Positions 12,755 through 23,474 of a DNA stretch of 64,000 nt are shown in pieces. This DNA comes from Circinella umbellata (taxonomy: Eukaryota > Mucoromycota > Mucoromycetes > Mucorales > Lichtheimiaceae), in contig JAIWNF010000088.1 in assembly GCA_025093555.1 (NCBI GenBank), positions 62,001 through 126,000 on the forward strand, given 5' to 3'. The notes beneath the pieces were generated by a model. The model was not told where the DNA came from. It did no database searches and saw nothing but the letters and a program-made list of their open reading frames with translations. The position numbers were made by a program, and so were the translations under genes. Positions within the stretch are counted from its first letter, which is position 1; each line of letters starts with the position of its first letter.

Positions 12755-12865
12755 GAATAATGATGCTAATATTGCTGCATGTTTTAGCAATAATTGTAAT
12801 TATAATGCATACAAATTATGATGTTAATATTGCTGCACACCTTGACAATACTGATTAATATATGG
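12755..12865. repeat. Subterminal repeat cluster of the MULE (second block)
   Basis: Two further units like those near 12.1 kb: aatgatgctaatattgctgc followed by aataattgtaattataatgc, then aatgatg or atgatgttaatattgctgc followed by ccttgacaat. The 12,216-12,754 interval between the blocks has no gene. Confidence 0.55.
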
Positions 12866-13084
12866 TATAATAAGTACCAAGCAGAAATCAATGCGCATTA
12901 CAAGAAGTATGAAAAATAAAATTGTCAAAAAGGGAAAAGGTAGCACAAAGTAATTATACTATACACTTAGGGAAGAGAATAATATAATAAAAGTGTAGTT
13001 ATAGCGTAAAAACATAGTAACAACAATGAAATTAATTATCTTGAAAATTTTATTTTGAAAATTATCAACTATATGATATTAAAA

Positions 13085-13391
13085 AAATTAGACGAGGTGG
13101 GCTACAAAAAAATTAGACGAGGTGGGCTACAAAAAAATTAGACGAGGTGGGCTACAAAAAATTAGACGAGATGGACTACAAAAAAATTAGACGAGGTGGG
13201 CTACAAAAAATTAGACGAGGTGGGCTACAAAAAAATTAGACGAGGTGGGCTACAAAAAATTAGACGAGATGGGCTACAGGATCTATATATGGCAAGCAGA
13301 CGAGATGGGCTACAAGTTACTAACATACCTTATGATTTTTGTAGCCCATGTGGTCTGACTTTGAATTTTTGTAGCCCATGTAGTAATTCTC
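13085..13391 (-). repeat. Right terminal inverted repeat with tandem 24-bp units
   Basis: Eight units of aattagacgaggtgggctac with variable A runs start at about 13088, 13113, 13138, 13162, 13187, 13211, 13236 and 13260. Then comes a block that is the reverse complement of the left outer end, finishing at ...actacatgggctacaaaaat read inward. It is followed by the second ataatatt at 13392. Confidence 0.9.
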
Positions 13392-13399
13392 ATAATATT
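13392..13399. repeat. Right target-site duplication of the MULE (ataatatt)
   Basis: Exact direct copy of 6244-6251, adjoining the right terminal inverted repeat. Confidence 0.85.
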
Positions 13400-16300
13400 T
13401 TTGTATTTGAGCCAAATTAGTTTTCTTCTAATATCGGTCACATTGCATTGAAAGTAGAAGAAAAATAATATTAGTAATAATTTTTATCACATACTCTCAA
13501 CCGCAACAAGTATCATGTTGAATTTACCTCTTGATCTTTTGGATCACAACTACGTAGTACGTAAAAAAAATATTATACTTTCAAAATAATCGCTTTTACT
13601 AGTATCGCAATGCTATTATTATATCGTTCTACATACATAATACTATTATACTTCTAAAATTCATTGACACCCGTGACGGCCAAATAATAAACTTTTTGTC
13701 AAAACAAATCACTGAACGCCTAGTTTGTTACTCGTTCCTTTTCCTCCACAGGTTCTCTAAAGAATCATCTATATAAAGTTGATAATTCACTTTTGAGATG
13801 TTCAAAGTACAAATCAAAGCCTTATATAACAATCAATTTGTAAACTGGATATGTAAGTTTGGAGTCCAAATCAGGAGCGAAATAGTGTTTTTTTACATAA
13901 TTATATATTCAGGCATATTTTTCTTCAATAGAAGATAGTAGAATCGAGACAGAGCCATTTTGGAAGAACCTACGGTAATATAAAGCAGAATATTACTGAT
14001 TGGAGTGCATATTACTGTAAAATTAATAATTATAACTACACATCTATTAATGATTTTATCAACTAGCATAAAATTTCAAAAATCGTTTATTATACTGATG
14101 CGCAAATTAGACATGGTGTATTCCTTCATATAAATAGATGTACTACTAAGATAAAGTATTTAACGTTAAGAAATCAACCCTCTGGGTAATGAGAATTTTT
14201 CGTAGTGAACTTAAATAGAATCTACACTTTATGATTATACGTATCAAGCAGAATTATCATTTAACCTATATATGTTGATATGCCTGATTAATAATGTAAA
14301 AGATCACAATCTCAAGGTTGCTCAGCAATGTATTCTAAATTGAAACATCCGTACGTATTTATTATAGAATACTATACGCATTGGTCACTGAATGATAGGT
14401 CCTACACAGCCAACGTGGTACTATTAACTACTACATGTTTACTCTGATTTAAAATATTTGATATCATTTTTCTAGCCATGGCACAAATAGAAGGAGAAAG
14501 ATTCTACCTTCAGAACGCAGTAATAAAATAACTTATTTTCCCCTTATTCTCTGGACTGAGCTTTTTCATTTATTACGTTACTACCTGTTATTACGAGTAA
14601 CTGTTTTATAAGTATAGATTTCATATTTTGTTTTTTCAATTTGTAGCAATTTTCTAATAAACTACTTGACGTTTTCTTTTACGTAATGGGCCGATTATCA
14701 TTTATCAATTGGTCTAACTAGTAATATCTAGTAAACATTCCGTATCTTCTACGTATATACCGTACAACGAGAACTTTTGTTCTTCCTACATTTGTGTTGG
14801 CCCTTTTTTCTGTGAATACCCATATACAACTTTTTATGTTACATAAGAAGTAATACTATCAGTACAAAACATCATACAGCTGTGAAGGCAGATCATTTAC
14901 GAATTATTTTGTCTTTAAAAGATACGTATGCGTCACAATTTTTCTTTATCTGCTATATAAAAATAATAATAGATCTCAATTGTTATTGGGTTCAGCTTAT
15001 TCTTTAAAAAAGATTATTTTCCATTTTTGGTGAAGAAAAATAGAAAAGAATATCACGTTCTGGGATTTTTTAACAATTACTCACCAGAGAATACGTAATC
15101 TACTTTTTTTTTTGAAAAAGCGTATAGTAGTAAAATAAAAGGCTGTTACGTGCGTAAATGAAAAGGAATTATTCAGTTTGATTTTCTTCGACCCCTCTTC
15201 TTTTTCACCTAGACTCTTTGTTTCCTAATGATAAAGCTTCCGGTTCTGCCACGAAAAAGAAGAGAAAGAAAAATCTTTTTATGAACGAGAAATCCAATTA
15301 TGCAAGTAGCATGATAAACGATTTATTATGCAGAGTAACAATGTACGTTGGATAAAATAACTTTTAATCGATCTACGTACAACTGATAAACTGTTTTGAT
15401 TATAGTGTACTGATGTGCATAAGTTTGAAAAAGTACATCGATGAGTGGATTATTTGGCAGTTTTAGTTCTATATCATTTATGTGTTACCTGCTATTAACT
15501 TATCAAGTAAAAAATGGCTATTATAGAGGTACGTAACACCCTTTCCCTTCAAATACATCACGAATACTATGTTATAAACTTTTATTATTACATACGTACT
15601 TGATAGAAAACATCGTTTAATGCAATAAAAGTAGCAACATACTAACTTTTCTGATTTTACTGTACTGCCTACTAAGTCAAATTCAAGAAAAAGGAAATGA
15701 GTCGATGATCTTGTTTAAAAACAGTTTGGTAAAAGTTGCCAAGGCTACAACAACAACAACAACAACAAAAGATTGAAATGAGTAAAAATGATAATACGTA
15801 CAATTTTTATTAGTTAATCAGGATAAAGATTTTGTATTACATAATATAGGGACAACTGGAAAAATGCATCCTTCTGATACTTACGTATTCAAGGTGAGAT
15901 CTTAACTATTGATTTTCCTTTCTTTTCGACATCATACTTCCTTCTTCTTTTCTTCCTTCTATATGTAATATACGAGTTCTATAAGTATTATATGTCTTTA
16001 TTTCCTTGACGTATATATCATACGTAGCCATAAATATGTTAGCTTACATGCTACTTACGGGAAGACAAAATACGAAATATCAATAAACTAAAACATGCTA
16101 GTAATATTATATAATAATATTTATACATACTACATACATGATTTTCCAAGAATAGTCAAAGAAAATAAAAATCTATAGTATAAATGTGTACCCTGGCAAT
16201 GTTATCAGCATAAACATAGCATTTCAAGCAAAAAAAATTGTTTGTTGTGAGAGTAATAAGTAGGAACAGGCTGGAGGAAAGCAATAAAAAAAATGCTCAA

Positions 16301-17479
16301 CATCTTGGTTTTTTTATTAGCAACGAGCAAATAATATAATAAACTAACTAAAATTATAGACTGTACAGGCGTAATCCGAAAACTTTTGTTTGCTCCTGTA
16401 TTTTGTACAGTATTATCTGGTCCGACATCTTTTTTTTTTGCTCCTTTGAAAAGCATCTTATCATAAGTCAGAGACATTATATAGTTTATCCCTTCTTCAA
16501 AACAATGCTAATTCTCTCTCTATATATATACTCCATGGTCAATTGATTTATAAGAAATAAATTCAGAAAATAATAAATACGTACTATTTTGATAGTATGG
16601 TCAATAGATAAAATCAACAATTAAGGAGGTTGTTTTGAAGAGGGAGGGCTGTTCTTTTTTCATTTTATTTTTGCTGCGGTATGTAGATTAGTAAACTACT
16701 TGTAACAGAGCTAATAAATTTTAAAAATTTAGAGCAACATCAATTAGGCATTTTAGAAACAAAGAACATACTTTAGAATAATAATAACAAGAAGAAGAAT
16801 GATCAACAACGGACACAATAAGCAAGTTCTTGGCATAAATAGTAACCTGATCGACAATTCATTCTAATACGCATTCTCTCCGTATACGTACAATGAAACA
16901 AAAAAAATCCCACAGGCTTTGCATATTGTTAACAATAACAAACCCCACTTATCCATATACTGACTTTTCGTGTTTCACTTAACAGCACCCCCCTTCTATC
17001 TGAACAAGTAAAACATGAGTCATACATCTTCCATGTAGCTTTTATTTTACATACACTTCTACGTACATTTTATATAATAAAACCTAATTATAATATTGAT
17101 AGCGTAAAAGTGAAATAATTAACTTTTAATCAGACTGTTTTCATTAAAACAACTTTTTTTTTAACATTGGTCCAGAGTCAAGTTCTGTTTTAAATATATA
17201 TCAGAGAGTTGATATGTAATTATTTTGCCCTCCCCCCATTTTTATTTTCGCGGTGCACCATGAATTAACACTTTTGCGCACACCACAATTTCCCATCCTA
17301 TTATTTTTATCTTCGCGTCTCATTATTTTTACATTTGTACTTCACTACTACTATACTTGTGTCTTATTATATTTACTTATAATCTATTTTTTAGAACATC
17401 AGTATATATTCAGAAAACTAAATAATACCAAAACACAAAAGATATAAGTTCTTTTTCTCCAGAATGCATCGTTCTGGAA
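13400..17479. other. Gene-empty AT-rich stretch enriched in tacgta
   Basis: No convincing exon is visible apart from one weak small reading frame (16205-16477). The palindrome tacgta is much commoner here than elsewhere in the window. A (caa)n run lies at about 15747-15770. It may be decayed mobile DNA or a non-coding chromosomal region. Confidence 0.6.
16205..16477 (-). CDS. Weak small ORF, possible short membrane protein
   Basis: A 90-codon frame begins MSLTYDKMLFKGAKKKDVG and contains a hydrophobic span (ITPVQSIILVSLLYYLLV) followed by a basic stretch. The layout, a soluble N-terminus with one membrane helix, would suit a small tail-anchored protein. I recognise no family, codon content is poor after the helix, and it sits in a gene-empty region, so it may be chance. 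Confidence 0.2.
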   Translation of the reverse strand: MSLTYDKMLFKGAKKKDVGPDNTVQNTGANKSFRITPVQSIILVSLLYYLLVANKKTKMLSIFFIAFLQPVPTYYSHNKQFFLLEMLCLC

Positions 17480-18720
17480 AGAAAGATATAAAAGATGCTA
17501 TTTAACCCTGGCAGTCTTCAGAAACTACTTGTTTGGTAGACTATTATTCTTGGTTAACAATTCGCTCACTACCCCAGTTTTTAGCTTAGACCAAACCAAC
17601 TTAATAGGACTTAAATATGGAGATTAAGATTTTATGTCTTCTAATATTTTCAACTATTTTATGGACTCAAACTGGATGATGTATTCTAGCATTAACTATG
17701 AGAAGAGTGTTTCCATGCATGTTGTTTTTAATAAGTAGCCCATTCATTACTATATCGAAAACATCGTAAACGTGCTGTTTTCTTATCCCAATCTTTGCAG
17801 AAGTTCGCTCCCTTTCTCTTCTAATTTCATTTCTTGTTTCCAGTTACGTACTGCTTGTGACCTGTAAGAGACGCGTTTGCTCGTCCTTCACTTGAAATAG
17901 AACCTAGAATTGTAATGCTAACGCAGCCATTATTTCAAACAACTACTCTGGCAGGGGATACCACGTCATGACCTCCCAAATGTGATTTATATATAAAGAT
18001 CAATTATAGCTTTGCCCATAAATACACAACTTCCTAAATCAATATTCTTCTTCCCAAAGTTTTAAAGCTTGTTGCATTCGTCTGTACGTAATAGTCTTTT
18101 AAGAGTTCCGAGCTTCAGACAACCCCCCTCCCCGAGTTTTTTCATGGTTGAATTCCATCGAATCACCAAATGCTTCTTTAGTCCACTCTGTATAATAGCA
18201 ATGTTAAACTTGTTTCAAATCATTTCTTGGACTTCTTTAATTGTAGCCATAGCGTTCTCATTATAAAATTCTTGAAGCACTTTGGTATGTTCTTTCCTTT
18301 AGCATTGGTTTGGAATCTTTGAGCTTTTTATTTCATTACGTAACTAGACAAATATTCTTCACTGTCTCTAAAATGTGCAAAATAATCTTGTGCAGTACGT
18401 TCTGACACTCGTAACATTCGTGCATTCTGTGCACAATTCAAGATAACATTTCTGACAATACCATATCAATAAGGTTGATAATAATTTAATCAGTATATTA
18501 TTTATGCGACTCTGCAAAGAAATCAAATATACTGTTAGTCACAAGGAATATATTCAAATAACAACATCAGATTAGTATTCCTCTTGGTTCCTGGGCTTCT
18601 TTCTTAGAGTGCTTCTGTGGTCTCCCTGTCGAATTTTTAACGACTTGTTGCGGAGAGCTGCCATGCACACTTTTCAATACTGGTGGATTTGATTCGTGTG
18701 GTATGTCACTTGTTTAAATT
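17480..18720 (-). pseudogene. Decayed Tc1/mariner-type transposase
   Basis: Reading the minus strand across several frames and stops gives a recognisable Tc1-like transposase. From 5' to 3' it shows a low-complexity lead with TGRPQKHSKK near 18650, a helix-turn-helix segment (ARMLRVSERTAQDYF, about 18400-18430), a second DNA-binding segment (near 18200-18290), the catalytic-core motif VNARIHHPV (about 17690-17710, the position of the DDE MDNAxIH motif) and VWSKLKTGV-like sequence (about 17545-17600, where LNPIExxWSxLK is expected). Multiple stops and frameshifts mean it is inactive. No clear terminal inverted repeats were located. Family assignment follows from the order of motifs; the boundaries are approximate. 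Confidence 0.65.
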
Positions 18721-20922
18721 TCGGCGGCACCATCAGATTCAGGTACTTCATGCTATGTTTATAGTCACTCAAAGGTGGGGGATAGTCTAATACATAGTAG
18801 TATTAAAGCGCTTACTTTTCTGTGTCATTCATTGTTCTCGTCAATAATATCCTTTCCCAAATCCAATTCAGTCACTACAATATGACAAGGATCAGCTGCT
18901 ATAATAACATTATTCATATCTTCGATATCTCGTTCTTCTTTGGAGATCTAAATTTGAATTCGCCATTATAAAATGGTAATGCTGCATTGTAATGAACGCT
19001 CTCTTTTGCAGCAGTTTTTTCGTTTGTACGCAGATGCAGTGAAGTATAAGAAGAATACATAATGGCAACAAAGAGATTACTATATAAAGAAAAGATCAAT
19101 GTTTTTGAGTCCATAAACAATATAAACAGTTGTATTTCTAGTTAAGACAAATATTTACGTACAGTTACAGGATTGCCATAGCAAATTATGAAACGATCCC
19201 TATTACAATTAGGATTCTGTCCGTTTAGGTATTGGCTCCTTAAACCTCGAAAAACCATGTTTTAAGGCTTTTTTTTTATGGAAAGACATTTTTTTTTTAA
19301 TTTGTCAACTAGAACGGAAAGATAAAGTTAATGGAACGCGAAGATCTTGTGAAAGTAAAAATGGGGGGACGCCTAGTAATAAGAAAAATAGAATAATTTG
19401 TTTATGTTTAAGCAAATTAAAGTTAAAGTTATACTTTTGCAATGCAAAAAAAAAAAAAACGATGAGTTGTTTTTTATTATATTCTATCAACCCTTATGCA
19501 TTTATACACAACATGCACAAAGCCATTTTTTTTCTCTGCCTTTTCTATGATACGTATTAGGTCGACTTTGGTGTGATAACAGAAAATGAAAGGATACGTA
19601 CATATATTCATATGTAAACTAACGGACAGCTATCCACCAGAGGATGAATATATTAGACAAGTAGCTATTATACTTACAATTAATATCAGTTATGGATTTA
19701 CACGTGGAAAGGGAAAGAAGGATTATGATAATTCATCATGTTTTGGTTTCAAAAGTTTAATTCCCCTTCATTATATTTTCTTTACATTTGGGGGATGGTA
19801 GAGAAAGGGATTTTGCGGAGGAGAAAGACGTTTTATTTTTTGTATTACTTGTCAACAAAAAAAGAAAGTTGATCTTTTCTTTATTAATCAGGGTTTTCTT
19901 TTATTTAACTCGGGCCCCTTACTATATTGAGAAATGATCTCCATTTTGCATGAGTCTCATTCGTTTTTTTTATAATCAAGATATCCATTAAGTCTCAGCT
20001 TTATTAGATAAAGGGTAAATTCTTTCTTTTAATTTGTTGACTAACCTTATTTTTGGGAAAAGTTTGAGAGGTACAGGATTTCCACTAACGTTTGCCAGAC
20101 CTTGTTTTTCAACTTGGCACAGGTGGTTTTTTTTTTAACTTGGTGCTCTTGATTTTTCACAATGGCGGATTTTATATGTAATACAAATTATACATAATTC
20201 ACACCAAATTACCCTTTGCCAAATCAAAAAATCATTATAAAAATCCTGCAATTGTAGTAATATTGGGGGGCGTGAAAAACTCTATAATAGAAACTGTTGA
20301 CTTGAAATTTCATATTAATATAATGCCTGGTATATCTTCCATCTCCTTTTATCTCTCTCCCCCGGTTTCGGTTCCTACTCCTCACTACATATTCTATGGA
20401 GACCATGTGTACATAGATAGGCATAACAAGTATTTTACATGTTATTCATGTAAAAAATATAATAAAAAAACATATGTTTACTTTTACCCCGAACCCCCAA
20501 TTTTTTTTGTCCTACTTTTGTTCTCAATTTTTTCTCAATGGAAATCTCGATAAACAATAACCTACTCATTTCGGCTATCGAGATCTTTTGGTATTCCATC
20601 AACTTAAAATTTACACAAAGCTTCTTTTTTTTTGTTTATACATAAAATACGATCGATAATAATAATAATAATAAAATAAAAGGTTCATAACATTCCTCGC
20701 GCATGCACATAGAAAGTTTGAATAAACCTTTTCTTTTAATGACTCATATATGCTTTTTTTTTCAAAAAAAAACATATGTATATATAAACATACATATATA
20801 CTAAATATAAAAAAAAGGAGCGAGAAAGGGTAAAAGAAATGATGTAGTGTGTGGGAAGACAAATGAATGTATGGGATAGATGATCTTTCTTCTTATATAT
20901 TTTTAAGTGGTGTGTGAATATT
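18721..20922. other. Intergenic, no gene seen
   Basis: AT-rich DNA with homopolymer runs and a few tacgta sites up to about 19600. The last few hundred bases are probably the 3' region of the GATA-factor gene. Short open frames here lack any motif and are treated as chance. Confidence 0.5.
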
Positions 20923-22472
20923 TTAGGGTGGATCATCTTTGGGATGATAATATTCAGTAGATGATGGTGACATGTAATTTATAAATGGGGTATTATGTTG
21001 TTGCTGTACTTGTTGATGCTGTGAATGCGAATGTGAATGTAAATGATTTATTATTGAAGTTGATGATGATGATGTTGTTATTGTCGTTGAAGGTGAGTTG
21101 CTACTACTACCTGTAGTGATAGAACCAATACCAAGACCCACTCTGTTTGGAAAACGAAGTTGTGTAGAAGAAAGAACAGCACCTTGAACAGGATATTCAA
21201 TGACACGGGGTGGCGGTGGTGGTTTTGGTGGTGTTGGAGGGGGTGTAGATCGATCGCTATGTGCATCTTCGATAGAATAACTACGCTGTACTGTCAATGA
21301 TCCTCTTCGTATTAATTTTGAATAATGTAATCCACATGCGTTACATAGAGTTCTGGCACCATCCGGCCCTCGCCGCCATTCGGGCGTTTCGGCAGTATGA
21401 CATGAATGACATCGTTGACCAACTCTAATATTTATAATAATAAACAAAAACAAAATAAGTTAAGTAGTTCATAACAACAACAAACATTCTTCCTCTCCAA
21501 ATATAAAATAATCCTTGTTGGTTTCCTAAATGAATAAGAACCTACATTGCTTTTTTCTATACACAAATAATTTATATTAAAGTTAATTAAAATATATTTA
21601 TACCCATAGAGAAAGAAGGGAGCTATATTGCATAGAAATGAAAAAAAAAAACTTACCGCTCGTCTTCGATAACTTTGACGTACACCAATTGAATCTTGTA
21701 AGTTCCGCGCCCGACGGATCATTACATATTCTGGTGATGTTGACAAAGGATCACGTAAAGATGAAGTTGTCGATGATGTTGCCGACGTTGAATTTGTTTG
21801 TTCCTTTAGAATAAATAAAAATTTATTAGAATCTATAAGTTTATTGATACAATGATATAGATTTATATCTTTATTACCATAGAAACTGATGTCATTTGTT
21901 GTTCTTCTGTTTTTGATGATGATGATGCAGTTGCTGTATTATCTTGTTTCAATGCATATAAAAGTCCTTGAGCTGCTTTAAATAATTGATCCAGATTTGT
22001 TTCACGATCTTGTACAGTTAACTCAGTCCATCCTTTTCGTAATTGTTCTATTTCTTGACATAAAAATGTACATGTCGCCACAGCCTTAGAAATGTAATAA
22101 ATATATTATTAAAAAACATTATATTAGGTTAGGTGATGTATATCTATATATGTATAAAAAAACGCCCTTTTTTTTTCTCTGTCCTTGGTTTACCTCGGTC
22201 AAATTTTCTTTTGTATTAACGTCCTCATTATTATTATTACTATTGTTACTATGATTTGTTGGTTGCTGTTGCTGTTGAGTGTGGGCAGTGTTGGTAGCAG
22301 TAGGTGTAGTCAAAGGTGTCGATGTCATTGGTGGTAATACAACAAAATCCGTCTTTTTACTTTGTTGAAAGCTAATTGTGCCTGCACAAGCTTCTCGAAT
22401 AGGTGGGAGTGAAAAGGTTATATTGTCATTTTGTTGTTGTTGTTGTTGTTGCTGTTGTTGGCTATACGACAT
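20923..22472 (-). CDS. GATA-type zinc finger transcription factor
   Basis: Minus-strand exons at 22472-22194, 22084-21878, 21803-21657 and about 21423-20923. The last one carries a single GATA finger of C-X2-C-X18-C-X2-C type (CHSCHTAETPEWRRG to LCNACGLHY) followed by KLIRRGS. An 18-residue loop is the form found in white-collar-like and some other fungal GATA factors; no PAS domain is visible, so I do not call it WC-2. Upstream are a polyQ start (MSYSQQQQ), a helical segment (EIEQLRKGWTELTVQDRETN) and the basic run YVMIRRARNLQD. The tail is Pro- and Ser-rich. The intron between 21656 and 21424 is about 230 nt and its junction does not keep phase with simple splice sites, so a microexon may be missing. 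The true start may also be further upstream (23037-23123). Confidence 0.82.
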
Positions 22473-22820
22473 TGAAGTTGAAAATAAAAAGTGAAAGTAA
22501 TAATCGTAGTAGATATATGTATAAATATAAATAGAGATATTATAAATTGTTTATAAAAATAATAGTTAGTTATGTTTTTAATGAAAAAAAAAGGAAAGGA
22601 GGAAAAGAAATAAAGAAGTAAGAAGAGTAAGAAGAAGAAGAATAGAAAATAAAAAACCACTGTTTTAAAGTTTTCCCACCAACATTTCATCTCTTTGAAA
22701 CTTTACAATCCCCACCTTTCAATTCTCCATTTCCCCCCACCAACACAATGTCATTCAGTCCGTCTTTCCCCCCCATTACTTTTTCTCTTCTCAATTCTTA
22801 TTAATACTATCTACATATAA

Positions 22821-22822
<2 letters not shown>

Positions 22823-22902
<80 letters not shown>
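22823..22902. repeat. Compound (TA)n(TG)n microsatellite
   Basis: A run of ta dinucleotides passes directly into a run of tg dinucleotides, about 80 bases in all. It lies upstream of the GATA-factor start, possibly within its leader or a first intron. Such tracts are highly mutable. Confidence 0.9.
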
Positions 22903-22904
<2 letters not shown>

Positions 22905-23036
22905 AAAAAATACCAAGCTTTTTTTTTGGGGGGGGGGTTGAAAGTAGGAATGGGGGTCTATGATGAGAGGGTGAAAAAAAATAGTTTTTTTCTTCTTCTT
23001 CTTCCTTGTACTACTGATTAATATATACATATATAC

Positions 23037-23123
23037 GTACTCGATGAATGTTCTAACATAAGATGAAGAAATGAGTGGTTTGAAATCATCAGAACAAGAT
23101 TGACCTAATGTTGAGACGTCCAT
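23037..23123 (-). other. Candidate upstream exon of the GATA-factor gene
   Basis: A minus-strand start codon opens MDVSTLGQSCSDDFKPLIS and continues to ...FIEY, where a gtatat donor follows. It reads like coding sequence rather than leader. It could splice over about 560 nt, including the microsatellite, to the Q-rich exon near 22460, but I found no acceptor that keeps phase with certainty. It might instead be a short upstream ORF. Confidence 0.35.
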
Positions 23124-23474
23124 TCACTTTTAAGCAAATGTTATTTGTTTTATAAAAGTCAAAAAAAACAGGTTTGTTTATATAAAGGACCGTAACCACC
23201 TCAAAAAGACTGGCTATAAAAAAATAAATACATACAAACACAGACTTTTGTTATACCATTCAACACTGTAAAAATAAAGTATATATAATGTGTATCTATA
23301 AAAAAAAATACAAAGTTTTTGTCATGACAAGATAAAAAAAACATTCACAAAGAAAAAATCAAACACAAAAGTGTTTAAAGAATTAATCAAAAATAATAAT
23401 AATAATAATAAAGGTGAAAATAAAAGATATTATATAATAAAGATATAAAAAAAACATATAAACTCTTCTTTTTT
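23124..23474. other. Intergenic between YME1 3' end and the GATA-factor 5' side
   Basis: A-rich DNA with an (aat)n run near 23393-23410. No gene seen; it holds the YME1 3' flank and possibly the GATA-factor promoter. Confidence 0.5.

Larger units (their letters stand above)
6252..13391. mobile_element. Complete Mutator-like transposon (MULE), 7,140 bp
   Basis: The element is bounded by long inverted repeats (6252-~6510 and ~13085-13391) and flanked by a perfect 8-bp direct repeat, ataatatt. It contains one spliced minus-strand gene (7282-11819) whose product has the MULE catalytic residues, so it looks autonomous. The outermost ~120 bp of the two ends are near-identical inverted copies (each starts gagaattactacatgggc read inward). 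The inner parts are 24-25-bp tandem repeats. The near-perfect ends and duplication suggest a recent insertion in the PIL1 3' flank. What lies between 6511 and 7281 is AT-rich with an (aat)n tract and no gene; 11820-13084 holds the promoter side and subterminal repeats. Confidence 0.9.

Noticed and set aside
6244..13399. Possibility of a CRISPR-like array from the 24-bp tandem units
   Set aside because: The units are directly adjacent with no unique spacers, lie at the ends of a transposon, and the genome is eukaryotic.
13196..13420. Open frame reading MGYKKLDEVGYKKIRRGG in the right terminal repeat (and its mirror at 6187-6471)
   Set aside because: It only translates the 24-bp tandem units of the MULE inverted repeats. 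The frame is an effect of the repeat period, not a gene.
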